The position numbers and the translations under genes were made by a program. DNA of 64,000 nt from the NCBI RefSeq assembly GCF_029105185.1, contig NZ_JAFMZK010000009.1, forward strand, positions 1 to 64,000, given 5' to 3'. The DNA is from Aliiroseovarius sp. Z3. Lineage in GTDB: Bacteria; Pseudomonadota; Alphaproteobacteria; Rhodobacterales; Rhodobacteraceae. Each line of letters starts with the position of its first letter. Positions within the stretch are counted from its first letter, which is position 1. Under the pieces are notes generated by a model. That model was not told the DNA's origin. It did not search any database and saw nothing but the letters and a program-made list of their open reading frames with translations. This document shows positions 49,127 through 58,229 of this stretch, piece after piece.

Positions 49127-50281
49127 TCACTCGTCGTTTTCGTCTGCAATCAAAGTGATTTCGCCAGCCGTCTCCAGCAGGCGAATCTGTGTGGTGATGG
49201 TGGCCATTGCCGCTTCACCATCTTTCGGCTTCACATCGCCATGCTCGACCATCTCTTCCCTGATCTGTTCGGACATACGTTTTGAGATGGCCCCAAGGAT
49301 GAATTCCGCGACCGGCTCCAGTTCACCAACGGCGGCGACCAAAGCTTTGACCAGAACGGCCTGATCCACATCCCGTGTGATTTTTGGTATGTCTGTTGGT
49401 GTGACACGAGCGGGTATGTCGGCAAAAGTGAAGATCGCCTTGCGAACGGCAGAGGCAAAGGCCGTGTCATCCTGATCCAGCCCGTCCAGCACATCGTCGC
49501 GGGTGGCGGCTGGCGAGGCATTGAGGATTGCGCCCACCCGTTCAACCGGCCCGTCATCGAAGGCTTTCGGCGCGCGCGTGCCCAGTTGATCCGCCAGTGA
49601 TCTTCCGATCCGTTCGACCACGTCGGGGGCAATGGCGCTGGTTTGTGACACGGCATAGGCCACTTTGCGCGCGCGTGGGCCGGGCAGCTGGCCCAATAGA
49701 TCCGCAGCCACCGATACTTTTAGTTTGGACAACAGAACCGCCGCAATTTCGGTGCTTTCTGTTTCAAGGATATTAAGCAGAAGGTCCGGCTCCAATCCTG
49801 CGATCATCGCCCAGGGATCACCTGTCAGCTTGACGCCCGCCATTTTTCGCATTCGGGCGGCGGTTGAGGGGCTGATCGCCCCGTCAAGGATCGACAACGT
49901 GCCTTCGATTCCACCCGGAAAAGCCAGCCCGATATCTTCGATCTCGTGCACGAACTCTTCAATGACGGATTTGAGCGTGGCGCGGTCGATATATCGCAGG
50001 TCGGACATCTGGCGGATCAATTCGGCCTGCAGCCCTTCGGGCAAATCCTGCAGCGATAACACGGCCCCTTCTGCCAGCAGCAGGCGCACGATGATCGCAG
50101 CTTTCTGTTTTCGCGATAAATACGTAGACACCGCCGATGCGTGGCCCGGCGCTGCAATCCCTTTCGAAGGGACAATTTCCTTCGGCGACACCTCGACACT
50201 TGTCGGCATGATGTCGGTATGGTCGATATCCAATGCGGTCAACGCGTGGCCTCGTTCCTCTGGTTTGTGCCAGATTGCCAC
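49127..50281 (-). CDS. fliG: Flagellar motor switch protein FliG
   Basis: FliG is the rotor protein that takes torque from MotA and sets direction with FliM. Residues 55-384 cover the N, middle and C domains. The torque helix region ISKRMSEQIREEMVEHGDVKPKD matches FliG C-terminal sequences. The EHPQ-type motif of the middle domain is replaced by ESTE (in ILETESTEIAAVLL). The first 50 residues are an unusual Pro/Ser/Ile-rich extension. The start is uncertain: GTG 50281 or ATG 50209, neither with a ribosome site. No other flagellar gene is in the window. Confidence 0.88.
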   Translation of the reverse strand: MAIWHKPEERGHALTALDIDHTDIMPTSVEVSPKEIVPSKGIAAPGHASAVSTYLSRKQKAAIIVRLLLAEGAVLSLQDLPEGLQAELIRQMSDLRYIDRATLKSVIEEFVHEIEDIGLAFPGGIEGTLSILDGAISPSTAARMRKMAGVKLTGDPWAMIAGLEPDLLLNILETESTEIAAVLLSKLKVSVAADLLGQLPGPRARKVAYAVSQTSAIAPDVVERIGRSLADQLGTRAPKAFDDGPVERVGAILNASPAATRDDVLDGLDQDDTAFASAVRKAIFTFADIPARVTPTDIPKITRDVDQAVLVKALVAAVGELEPVAEFILGAISKRMSEQIREEMVEHGDVKPKDGEAAMATITTQIRLLETAGEITLIADENDE

Positions 50282-50315
50282 GGTCGGGTTAAGGCGAGCT
50301 TACCGCCTCCGCGAT

Positions 50316-50477
50316 TTAGCTGGAAACGGCGTCAACGCAGGCTTGCGTTGCGTCGTCCCAGGTTTGGCCAGTGTCGCAGCTTGCGGCCGTGTGCTTGCCA
50401 CGTTCACAGCCCATCGCAACGGACAATGTTGGCAAAACAGTCAGCACAACTGCGCAGATTAGGGTTCTGAAGTGCAT
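50316..50477 (-). CDS. Small secreted four-cysteine protein
   Basis: This 53-residue precursor has an AAAGGAGG ribosome site directly upstream of ATG 50477. Residues 1-21 form a signal peptide (MHFRTLICAVVLTVLPTLSVA). The mature peptide has three cysteines (C24, C34, C47) in MGCERGKHTAASCDTGQTWDDATQAC, and C8 lies in the signal peptide. The spacing CxxGxxWDxxxxxC recalls small chitin-binding-like modules, but the family is unknown to me. It is co-directional with purB upstream. Confidence 0.75.
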   Translation of the reverse strand: MHFRTLICAVVLTVLPTLSVAMGCERGKHTAASCDTGQTWDDATQACVDAVSS

Positions 50478-50553
50478 TGGGGCCTCCTTTCGGACGCCCC
50501 AGCATAGCATGAAACAAAGCTATTCCCAAATCGGGAAACGCGGTGCCATCGGC

Positions 50554-51861
50554 TTAGTCTTCGCCAAAGACCCGCTTGAAGATCGTGTCGACATGCTTGG
50601 TGTGATAGCCCATGTCGAATTTCTCGTTGATCGCGTCGGCACCAAGTGCCTCGACCACGGCCTCGTCCGCCAGCAGTAATTCACGGAAATCCAGACGTTC
50701 TTCCCAGACTTTCAGCGCATTACGCTGAACCATCGAATACGCGTCTTCGCGTGAAACGCCAGCTTGCGTCAGGGCGAGCAGAACGCGCTGCGACATGACC
50801 AGACCGGGGAATTTGTTCATGTTGTCCAGCATGTTGTCGGGGAAGATCAGCATCTTGTCGACAACGCCAGCCAGACGGTGCAGGGCGAAGTCCAGCGTGA
50901 CGGTGGCGTCCGGGCCGATGCCGCGCTCGACCGAGGAATGCGAGATGTCACGTTCGTGCCAAAGCGCCACGTTTTCCATCGCGGGGATCACGGTCATGCG
51001 GACCAGACGGGCCAGACCCGTCAGGTTTTCGGTCAGAACCGGGTTCTTCTTGTGCGGCATCGCCGACGAGCCTTTCTGACCCATCGAGAAGAACTCGGCG
51101 CCTTCCAGAACCTCGGTGCGCTGCATGTGGCGGATTTCAACGGCAATGTTTTCAATCGACGAAGCGATGACGCCCAGCGTGGCGAAGAACATGGCGTGAC
51201 GGTCACGCGGGATCACCTGCGTGCTGATCGGCTCGGGGCGCAGGCCCAGCTTCTTGCAGACGTGTTCTTCAACGGCCGGGTCGATATTGGCGAAAGTGCC
51301 AACCGCGCCCGAGATTGCGCCGGTGGCGACCTCCCAGCGGGCCTTTTCCAGACGGTTCTTGTTGCGGTCCATCTCGGCATAGAAGCGCGCGAAGGTCAGG
51401 CCCATCGTGGTGGGTTCGGCGTGGATGCCGTGGCTGCGGCCGACGCGAACGGTGTCCTTGTGCTCGAACGCGCGTTTTTTCAGGGCGGCCAGAACCTTGT
51501 TCATACCCTCCAGCAGCAGGTCGGCGGCGCGAACCAGCTGCACGTTCAGGCAGGTGTCCAGCACGTCGGACGAGGTCATGCCTTGATGGACAAAACGGGC
51601 TTCTTCCGAGCCCACATGTTCGGCCAGATGGGTCAGAAAAGCGATGACGTCATGCTTGGTGATGGCTTCGATCTCGTCAATGCGGGCCACGTCGAACTCG
51701 ACGTCTTTGGCCTTCCACACGGCGTCCGCGTTTTCGCGCGGGATCACGCCCAAGTCGGCCATGGCGTCGCAGGCATGTGCCTCGATCTCGTACCAGATTT
51801 TGAACTTGGTTTCGGGCGACCAGATGGCGACCATATCGGGGCGGGCATAACGAGGGATCAT
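50554..51861 (-). CDS. purB: Adenylosuccinate lyase
   Basis: PurB acts twice in purine synthesis, splitting SAICAR and adenylosuccinate with release of fumarate. The 435-residue protein has the fumarase/aspartase-superfamily signature GSSAMPHKKNPVLTEN near residues 262-277, the catalytic histidine region TSSDVLDTC, and the RVGRSHGIHAEPTTMG segment. The length is normal for the family. It is transcribed away from the dispersed element at 51937-51998. Confidence 0.97.
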   Translation of the reverse strand: MIPRYARPDMVAIWSPETKFKIWYEIEAHACDAMADLGVIPRENADAVWKAKDVEFDVARIDEIEAITKHDVIAFLTHLAEHVGSEEARFVHQGMTSSDVLDTCLNVQLVRAADLLLEGMNKVLAALKKRAFEHKDTVRVGRSHGIHAEPTTMGLTFARFYAEMDRNKNRLEKARWEVATGAISGAVGTFANIDPAVEEHVCKKLGLRPEPISTQVIPRDRHAMFFATLGVIASSIENIAVEIRHMQRTEVLEGAEFFSMGQKGSSAMPHKKNPVLTENLTGLARLVRMTVIPAMENVALWHERDISHSSVERGIGPDATVTLDFALHRLAGVVDKMLIFPDNMLDNMNKFPGLVMSQRVLLALTQAGVSREDAYSMVQRNALKVWEERLDFRELLLADEAVVEALGADAINEKFDMGYHTKHVDTIFKRVFGED

Positions 51862-51936
51862 CGGCAGACCTTTTTCGGTTTAGAGCAGTCGCCGCTTTCA
51901 TAGACTGCCGCGTTGCAGCGAACAAGAGAAAGGGGC

Positions 51937-51998
51937 AGGGGCGTTGCCCCTCTGCGCATGCGCGCATTCACCCCAGGATATTTTTGGCCAGAAGAAGC
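51937..51998 (+). repeat. Dispersed intergenic element, copy 2 (after the fosA-like gene)
   Basis: The hairpin AGGGGCGTTGCCCCT at 51937-51951 is followed by a CTGCGCATGCGC stem and the block CCCCAGGATATTTTTGGCC-AGAAGAAG. It matches the ends of the element at 35370-35485 in sequence and orientation, and lies directly after the stop codon of the minus-strand gene at 52004. The central hairpins of the first copy are missing here. It may be a conserved 3' mRNA or termination element. Confidence 0.6.
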
Positions 51999-52003
51999 CG
52001 GGG

Positions 52004-52411
52004 TCACTCGTAAATTTGGACGCCCTTTTCTGGGTGGGCACGGTAGTGGCCAAGGCGGGCAGCGAGATCACCGTCATGCAGTTCAATTTTGTGACCGTCC
52101 GGGTCGAGGAAATAGATAGATGCGCCTTCGGACGCGTTTTCTTGCCAAAGGGTCGTTGCATCGCTGATCCGGGAGGCAAGCGCGGGAAATTGATCTGGTT
52201 CGCAGGACAGGGCGATGTGGGAATAGTCTTCGCGTGGCGCAATCGGATCGTCGGACAGGGTGAGGCAAAGCCACAATTCACCCAGTTCCAGATAAGCCCC
52301 GCCTGACCAATCGGCGCGCAGACGTCCCCTTAGAATGTCGGTATAGAATTGAACGGACTGCGAAAGGTCAGACACCGCAAGGGTGATGTGGTTCACCCCC
52401 GTGATCGCCAT
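52004..52411 (-). CDS. fosA: FosA-type glutathione transferase-like metalloenzyme
   Basis: This 135-residue VOC-fold protein is very close in pattern to fosfomycin-inactivating FosA. Mn2+ ligands H8, H65 and E110 are present (H7, H64 and E110 in Pseudomonas FosA). T10, S94, E95, S98, Y100 and R119 match the substrate and potassium-site residues, and WQENASEG and SIYFLDPDGH follow the family. Lys90 of FosA is Gln90 here. I chose ATG 52411, which overlaps the dnaB stop (TGATG), so it is translationally coupled to the helicase. An upstream in-frame ATG at 52441 lies inside dnaB. Activity is inferred from residues only. Confidence 0.85.
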   Translation of the reverse strand: MAITGVNHITLAVSDLSQSVQFYTDILRGRLRADWSGGAYLELGELWLCLTLSDDPIAPREDYSHIALSCEPDQFPALASRISDATTLWQENASEGASIYFLDPDGHKIELHDGDLAARLGHYRAHPEKGVQIYE

Positions 52412-53907
52412 CAGAACCCGCCATCTGACCCTTGTTGCCATTTCTGCACAAGGTTGCCAAAGCGGGTGAACTGGGCTTCGAAGGACAGCTCGACCGTACC
52501 GATCGGGCCGTGACGTTGCTTGCCGATGATAACCTCGGCCTTGCCGTGCAGGTTGGACATTTCGTCCTGCCAGGCGGCCATCTTGTCCAGCTCGTGATCA
52601 CCGGGTTTTTCCCGTTCTTTATAGTATTCTTCCCGGAACACGAACATGACGACGTCGGCGTCCTGCTCGATCGAGCCGGATTCGCGCAGGTCGGACAGCT
52701 GCGGGCGTTTGTCGTCGCGGCTTTCCACCTGACGCGAGAGCTGGGACAAGGCGATGACGGGGATGTTCAGCTCTTTGGCGATGGCTTTCATGCCCATCGA
52801 AATCTCGGCAATCTCGTTCACCCGGTTTTCGGCGGTGCCGCGGCAAAGTTGCAGATAGTCGATGATCAGAAGGTCCAGCCCATGGGTGCGTTTCAGGCGC
52901 CGGGCGCGGGCGGCCAATTGGCTGATCGGAAGCGCAGGCGTGTCGTCGATGAACAGCGGGCAGCTTTCCAAATCTTTTGCGGCGTCGACAAAGCGGCGAA
53001 ACTCGCCTTCGTCCATGTCGCCCTGGCGGATCTTGTGGGACGAGATTTCTGACGCTTCGGCCAGAATACGGCCAGCCAACTGTTCTGCCGACATCTCAAG
53101 CGAGAAGAACCCGACAACTCCGCCGTCGATTGCGCCTTCGCTGCCATCAGGGCGCGTGCCTTTCTTATAGGCTTTGGCGACGTTGAAGGCGATGTTGGTG
53201 GCGAGCGAGGTCTTCCCCATTGACGGGCGCCCCGCAAGGATCAGCAAGTCAGACGGGTGTAGCCCCCCCAGTTTGTTGTCGAGGTCCGCGAGCCCGGTGG
53301 ATACGCCCGCCAACCCCCCTTCACGCTGATAGGCCGCGTTGGCGACCTGCACCGCATCGGTCACGGCTTTCAGGAAACTCTGAAACCCGCTGTCGGTCTG
53401 CCCGGCTTCGCCCAGCTTATAAAGCGCCTGTTCGGCCTCGACGATCTGTTCTTTCGGCTCGGACGAGATGTCGACCTTTTGTGCCTTGGACGAAATGTCC
53501 TGACCGAGCTGGATCAACTCGCGCCGAATGGCGAGGTCGTAGATCATCTGGGCGTAGTCACGCGCAGCAAAGCTGGAAATTGCTGCCCCTGCCAGACGCG
53601 CCAAATAGGCGGGGCCGCCAAGTTCTTTCAGCCCCTCGTCATCTTCCATGAATGCTTTCAGCGTCACGGGGCTGGCCAGCGCGTTTTTCGAAATCCGGCT
53701 GGCGGCGATTTCCCAGATACGGGCGTGCACGGGTTCATAGAAATGACCCGCGTTGATGATCGAGGCGACCCGGTCATAGACGTCATTATTCGTCAGGATT
53801 GCGCCCAGAAGCTGCTGTTCGGCTTCGATGTGATGGGGCAGGGAGTCCTGCACACCTTCGGCACCGTCCGATTGTGCGCCCTGCGGAATACTGCTGATCT
53901 CGTTCAT
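52411..53907 (-). CDS. dnaB: Replicative DNA helicase DnaB
   Basis: DnaB is the hexameric helicase that opens DNA at the replication fork. The 498-residue protein has the N-terminal helical domain (about 25-130), Walker A AGRPSMGKTS, Walker B LLIIDYLQL, and the QLSRQVESRDDKRPQLSDLRESGSIEQDAD segment. I chose ATG 53907 (MNEISSIPQ) with AAGGGG upstream; an in-frame ATG at 54006 adds 33 atypical residues. A perfect DnaA box lies 77 nt upstream. The stop overlaps the FosA-like start. Confidence 0.97.
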   Translation of the reverse strand: MNEISSIPQGAQSDGAEGVQDSLPHHIEAEQQLLGAILTNNDVYDRVASIINAGHFYEPVHARIWEIAASRISKNALASPVTLKAFMEDDEGLKELGGPAYLARLAGAAISSFAARDYAQMIYDLAIRRELIQLGQDISSKAQKVDISSEPKEQIVEAEQALYKLGEAGQTDSGFQSFLKAVTDAVQVANAAYQREGGLAGVSTGLADLDNKLGGLHPSDLLILAGRPSMGKTSLATNIAFNVAKAYKKGTRPDGSEGAIDGGVVGFFSLEMSAEQLAGRILAEASEISSHKIRQGDMDEGEFRRFVDAAKDLESCPLFIDDTPALPISQLAARARRLKRTHGLDLLIIDYLQLCRGTAENRVNEIAEISMGMKAIAKELNIPVIALSQLSRQVESRDDKRPQLSDLRESGSIEQDADVVMFVFREEYYKEREKPGDHELDKMAAWQDEMSNLHGKAEVIIGKQRHGPIGTVELSFEAQFTRFGNLVQKWQQGSDGGF

Positions 53908-53983
53908 GACTGCCTGCCCCTTTTGGGGAGTGTTTAGCGCCTTGGGCGGGGCCAAGGCAAAATGTATGTTTTTGTGGCTATCG

Positions 53984-53992
53984 TGTGGATAA
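53984..53992 (-). promoter_or_regulatory. DnaA box (TTATCCACA) upstream of dnaB
   Basis: Read on the minus strand this is TTATCCACA, the consensus DnaA-binding nonamer. It lies 77 nt before the dnaB start. DnaA is known to act as a transcription factor for replication genes in Caulobacter, so it could link dnaB expression to initiation. A single 9-mer can also arise by chance. Confidence 0.5.
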
Positions 53993-54005
53993 GTCGAAGA
54001 CCACA

Positions 54006-54035
54006 CGGGATACTACCAGATTTGGTGGTATCCCG
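54006..54035 (-). terminator. 13-bp hairpin after pyrE
   Basis: CGGGATACTACCA pairs with TGGTGGTATCCCG (one G-T pair) across a four-base loop. It lies 28 nt after the pyrE stop. There is no T-tract, so it may be an mRNA stabiliser or a pause site rather than a classic terminator. Confidence 0.5.
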
Positions 54036-54063
54036 CAAAATGGTACCTATAGATGGTGGGGCG

Positions 54064-54744
54064 TCAGCCCTGCATACGCGCTTTTTGCCAGGCGCGGGGA
54101 TCCTTCAGGAAGCGTTCCACCTCGTCCAATGTTTCGGTCGAAAACGCGCCCTGAGCTTTGGCTTCGGCCAGAACATCCCACCATGTGCACAGGTGGATCA
54201 GTTGAACGCCATGATCGGACAGGGTTTTTTCGGTCTCGGGGAAGATGTCGTAATAAAAGATCACGGCGGTTGCCCCACAGGTCGCGCCGGTGTCACGAAT
54301 CGCGTCGACGAAGCTGAGCTTGGATCCGCCATCGGTGGTCAGGTCTTCGACCAGCAGCACCCGCTGGCCTTCGCTCATCGCGCCTTCGATGCGGGCATTG
54401 CGGCCATACCCCTTCGGCTTCTTGCGGACATAGGTCATGGGCAGGGCCAGACGCTCGGCGACCATGGCGGCAAAGGGGATGCCGGCCGTTTCGCCGCCCG
54501 CGATGTTGTCAAACGCCTCAAAACCCGCTTCGCGCATGATTTCGACCGCCATGAAATCCATCAGGGTCGATCGGATGCGCGGGAAGCTGATCAGCTTGCG
54601 GCAGTCGATATAGGATGGGCTGGGCAGGCCCGAGGCGAGCGTGTACGGCTCGTCCGTGTTGAAGTTCACAGCCTTGATTTCCAGAAGCATCCGCGCGGTC
54701 AGGCGGGCAATTTCATCCTTGGTGGGGAAGGTCGAAGGGATCAT
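54064..54744 (-). CDS. pyrE: Orotate phosphoribosyltransferase
   Basis: PyrE converts orotate and PRPP to OMP in pyrimidine synthesis. The 226-residue protein has the PRPP motif [15 protein letters not shown] near 135 and the region [20 protein letters not shown] that contacts orotate. The C-terminal part runs on to [29 protein letters not shown], which is longer than the E. coli enzyme. It lies 20 nt downstream of pyrC, so the two form a pyrimidine operon. Confidence 0.96.
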   Translation of the reverse strand: MIPSTFPTKDEIARLTARMLLEIKAVNFNTDEPYTLASGLPSPSYIDCRKLISFPRIRSTLMDFMAVEIMREAGFEAFDNIAGGETAGIPFAAMVAERLALPMTYVRKKPKGYGRNARIEGAMSEGQRVLLVEDLTTDGGSKLSFVDAIRDTGATCGATAVIFYYDIFPETEKTLSDHGVQLIHLCTWWDVLAEAKAQGAFSTETLDEVERFLKDPRAWQKARMQG

Positions 54745-54764
54745 GGGCAGCGTCCTTGTTCTTG

Positions 54765-55805
54765 TTATGCGTCAACCCGCCAATGCAGCGGAAAGCCGGG
54801 GTCGAAGGTGGTGACAGTATGTTCGCCTGCCTGCAATGTCGCAGGATAGGTGATTGGGTCGCCCTTGGTGAGCGTGATCGTGTCCTGGTTCACCGGGAGG
54901 CCATAGAAAGCGGGACCGTGCAGCGAGGTGAAGCCTTCCAGCTTGTCCAGCGCGCCGTCGGCCTCGAATGTTTCGGCAAGGATCGACAGGGCGTTCGGCG
55001 CGGTGAAGCAGCCCGCCGAGCAGCATTCGCTTTCCTTGGCGTGGGTGGGGTGTGGTGCACTGTCCGTCCCAAGGAAATAGCGCGGATCGCCCGATGTGGC
55101 TGCCGCCATCAGCGCCTCGCGGTGTTCGCCGCGCTTCAGGATCGGCAGGCAATAATAATGCGGGCGCATCCCGCCGACCAGCATGTCATTGCGGTCAAGG
55201 ATCAGGTGCTGGACGGTGATGGTCGCGCCCAATTTAGTCTCGTTCGCTTTGACGTAATCGGCGCCGTCCTTGGTGGTGATGTGCTCCATCACCACACGCA
55301 GCTCGGGCGTGGCGCGGCGGATCGGGTCCAGCACGCGGTCGATGAACACAGCCTCGCGGTCGAAAATGTCGATGTCACGGTCGGTGACTTCGCCGTGGAC
55401 ACAGAGGGGGCAGCCGATCTCGGCCATCTTTTCCAGCACAGGGCGCACCTTGTCGAAATCCTGCACGCCGCTGGAAGAGTTCGTCGTGGCCCCCGCCGGA
55501 TACAGTTTCACCGAAGTGATCAGGCCCGATGCGTGGGCGGCGGCCAGATCTTCGGGGTCCGTGTCCTCGGTCAGATAGAGCGTCATCAGGGGTTGGAACG
55601 ACATGCCATCGGGCAGGGCTGCCATGATACGCTCACGATACGCCTTCGCGTCGGCACTGGTCACAACCGGGGGCACAAGGTTGGGCATGATAATGGCACG
55701 GGCAAAATGGCGCGCGGTTTCGGGCAGGACGGTTTTCAACATCTCGCCGTCGCGCAGATGAAGGTGCCAGTCGTCGGGGCGGCGGATCGTAAGTGTCTGG
55801 GTCAT
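54765..55805 (-). CDS. pyrC: Dihydroorotase (class II)
   Basis: PyrC closes carbamoyl-aspartate to dihydroorotate. The 346-residue metalloenzyme begins [20 protein letters not shown], with the HxH zinc ligands in HLHLRDG. The carbamylated lysine lies in [18 protein letters not shown], with the further ligands in CVHGEV and [10 protein letters not shown]. The catalytic aspartate lies in [10 protein letters not shown] chose ATG 55805 since it gives the normal family N terminus; a frame starting at 55889 adds 28 residues. Confidence 0.96.
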   Translation of the reverse strand: MTQTLTIRRPDDWHLHLRDGEMLKTVLPETARHFARAIIMPNLVPPVVTSADAKAYRERIMAALPDGMSFQPLMTLYLTEDTDPEDLAAAHASGLITSVKLYPAGATTNSSSGVQDFDKVRPVLEKMAEIGCPLCVHGEVTDRDIDIFDREAVFIDRVLDPIRRATPELRVVMEHITTKDGADYVKANETKLGATITVQHLILDRNDMLVGGMRPHYYCLPILKRGEHREALMAAATSGDPRYFLGTDSAPHPTHAKESECCSAGCFTAPNALSILAETFEADGALDKLEGFTSLHGPAFYGLPVNQDTITLTKGDPITYPATLQAGEHTVTTFDPGFPLHWRVDA

Positions 55806-55930
55806 CGGCACAGGGCATAACGCAGCATCGGACATGGTGCCAGATGATTCGGATGAAACCTGTTCGCTAATCGACGACGCGACGCGCAAAGCTGCGCGAG
55901 AACGGCTGCACGCGGATCGCTGCGCCGTGT

Positions 55931-56881
55931 CTAGCTTGTTAACGAACCCTCAGCCAATGCTTGCTCGGCACGCTCCAGCGCTTGTTGAAACCTTGGGGCG
56001 TGTTGGCCCGAGGACACGAACGCCGCCAACCATTTGACCAACAGCGGCTTGCCCCGTGCCTCGACCGATGCCAGCAATCTGCGCAGGTAGGGGCGGTACA
56101 GCCGTCGGACCCGCAATGCGTGATAACAGCCCACCGACGTAATCGTATCCTGCGCGGCGTGCTCGATCAGGTCCTGCAGGACACCCATGTCAAACAACGC
56201 TTGCGGCAGTGTGCTGCCAAAATGACGACAGTGGATGGGGTGAATATGTGCGCCGGTGAACATCGCCGCGTGGACGGTGTCCTCGGTGATTGCTGGGTCG
56301 AAAAACAGGAATACACCGCGTGCCATTTCGACCATCTCGGGGGCGTAGTGATAGCGGTTTGTGAAGTCGCGCCGTCGCGCTTTGGGGAAACGGCGGTCAA
56401 ACTCGGCGCGGCTCGGGTCAAGGGTGGCCTGCGGTTGGACCGCGATCACCATAACCTCGGGTGCCACAACAGAAAACGCGGCCGCCGCATAGCCGCACAT
56501 GCCCGCACCGTAAAAGATCACCTTGTCGAACTCTTCAAAGAATCCATCTTCGATCAGGCGGTCGAAATATCCGTAAACGGCGCGGTCACGGAACCAGCTG
56601 TCCGTATGCGCCAGAATACACAGGTTGGACCAGCCGTTTTGCCGCACGAGCGACCAGCCCAGCGGTTCCTGCAGGGGCGAGGTGTCGCGGACATCGCGGA
56701 CCGTTTCAAACGTGACCAGAAGCGTCCGCCCCTCGTCTGTCAGGATTGCCGAGTGTTCCGCCCCGAGCGGTTCGAAATATCCCCGTTCGTCCCCAATCTC
56801 TTCAAGCTGTGAAAGCCATGCGTCATCAGGCATGCCGACACGATCGGCTTTTGAATTACCCGCTGACAGGTCATCCTGCAT
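55931..56881 (-). CDS. Uncharacterised protein, often auto-named PAPS reductase in Rhodobacteraceae
   Basis: The protein is about 316 residues. I see no zinc, heme or PAPS-reductase ECGLH motif, so the common automatic name is doubtful. [25 protein letters not shown] near residues 125-149 looks like an alpha/beta-hydrolase-type nucleophile elbow or Rossmann loop. [14 protein letters not shown] follows. ATG 56881 has GAGG eight bases upstream and is preferred over ATG 56902 or 56914. It lies 131 nt downstream of a glycosyltransferase gene on the same strand, so both may act on a surface polysaccharide. Confidence 0.7.
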   Translation of the reverse strand: MQDDLSAGNSKADRVGMPDDAWLSQLEEIGDERGYFEPLGAEHSAILTDEGRTLLVTFETVRDVRDTSPLQEPLGWSLVRQNGWSNLCILAHTDSWFRDRAVYGYFDRLIEDGFFEEFDKVIFYGAGMCGYAAAAFSVVAPEVMVIAVQPQATLDPSRAEFDRRFPKARRRDFTNRYHYAPEMVEMARGVFLFFDPAITEDTVHAAMFTGAHIHPIHCRHFGSTLPQALFDMGVLQDLIEHAAQDTITSVGCYHALRVRRLYRPYLRRLLASVEARGKPLLVKWLAAFVSSGQHAPRFQQALERAEQALAEGSLTS

Positions 56882-57012
56882 CACACACACCTCGGTACTC
56901 ATTGCTCCATCCACTGTTGTCTTTCAGTGCGAAAGCGGGCGGATTTTGGCGCGGAATGCGGCAATAAAGGGGAGAGTGGTAAAGAGATCAGTCTATTGTT
57001 TCCGGGTGGATT

Positions 57013-58059
57013 TTAATCGTCCGCAACACGTGAGATTTGCGCGAAATTGTATATTCTTTGCGCATCATCCAAGGGGATCGGACGGGCAGGTGGGGTCATC
57101 AAAAGCCGCCCGAAAAGGGCGCGGTTTGGTTCGTCCTGCATGAGGTCACGAAAGCGCTGTTTGCGCCACTTGACCGCCGCGTAATGAAGGTCTGCCACTT
57201 TCGGGTCCGACATGAATTCCGCAATCAGGGCTTGGCGCGGGGCTTCCGTCTGCCGGATCGAAGAATCTTCGACCTCGCACCAGTTTCGCTCGCACCAGTA
57301 ATCCATTCCGATGGGGCTGTCTGACCGGTTCACGCGTCCCCGATCAGATTTCAGAATGAAGCTCTCCATCGCGCCCAGTGGATAATGGTTCAGTTGGACC
57401 AATCCATAATTTGGCTGATTGAAGGCCGAGAAGATCCGGCTGCGTTGAAATTTGTCATCCAGTTCGCGGCCGCTTCCGTCGTACCATCGCGTGGTCTCGG
57501 CGACCCCGTCGACCGGAGACCGGGGACGGTGAACCCCGAGTTTTCGATACGCCCCGCGATTGCGATAGAGCGTTTTGAACAGGAACGCCCGCCACGGCCA
57601 GGTCATCACCTCGGGCGCAGCACGGGTGAACTGCCGGGTAATGGGTTGATCGAGATAATCGGTCACTCCGTCGTTGCCGAACAGGCGCCAGGTCATGGTG
57701 ATCGCGTCGGCATCAGGCAGGGCGGTGAAAAGGGCCGGCAGCGTATTGTCCCCGGTGTGGATGTTTACGAACTCGTCCACATCCAGCGTCATCAACCAAT
57801 CCGCCTTGCGCACAAGCGGGTGTTTGTCGGCGATCTTGAACCCGGTCCATTGGATGCCGCCCTGATCATAAGGACCGTCGTTGCGCAGATGAGTCAGATG
57901 GCCCAGATCTTGCAAACGGTCGAGCATCACATCCGTCCCATCCTCGCACCCGTTTGACAGGACCAGAAAATCGGTGAAGCCAATCGCCTTGTGATGCGCG
58001 AGCCATTCCAGCAGAAAGGCGGCTTCATTTTTCACACATGTGACGGCCGTGATACGCAT
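57013..58059 (-). CDS. Glycosyltransferase family 2-type protein
   Basis: The 348-residue protein begins MRITAVTCVKNEAAFLLEWLAHHKAIG and has LMTLDVDEFVNI near 105-116. This is the DxD-type nucleotide-sugar and metal site of the glycosyltransferase 2 group found in Rhodobacteraceae. It ends in a long basic region. It probably transfers a sugar to a cell-surface glycan. I chose ATG 58059 because it gives the normal family start; an in-frame frame from 58101 adds 14 residues. Confidence 0.85.
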   Translation of the reverse strand: MRITAVTCVKNEAAFLLEWLAHHKAIGFTDFLVLSNGCEDGTDVMLDRLQDLGHLTHLRNDGPYDQGGIQWTGFKIADKHPLVRKADWLMTLDVDEFVNIHTGDNTLPALFTALPDADAITMTWRLFGNDGVTDYLDQPITRQFTRAAPEVMTWPWRAFLFKTLYRNRGAYRKLGVHRPRSPVDGVAETTRWYDGSGRELDDKFQRSRIFSAFNQPNYGLVQLNHYPLGAMESFILKSDRGRVNRSDSPIGMDYWCERNWCEVEDSSIRQTEAPRQALIAEFMSDPKVADLHYAAVKWRKQRFRDLMQDEPNRALFGRLLMTPPARPIPLDDAQRIYNFAQISRVADD

Positions 58060-58229
58060 TACGGCGTCACATCCGGGTGTGTCTGGGTGCAAAACTGGCA
58101 TGGGTTATTGTTCGGTAACATATGCTTAGCTGCTCACATTTTGTGCCATGCCGGTCTGTGGCCGACTTTGGCAGACGCGGCAAAACCCGTCAACGGCGCG
58201 CACGTTGCCGCCGGTGACACGCTATCGCG

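Noticed and set aside
50764-51903. 379-codon plus-strand frame opposite purB
   Set aside because: It is antisense to purB, with the same reversed-codon composition.
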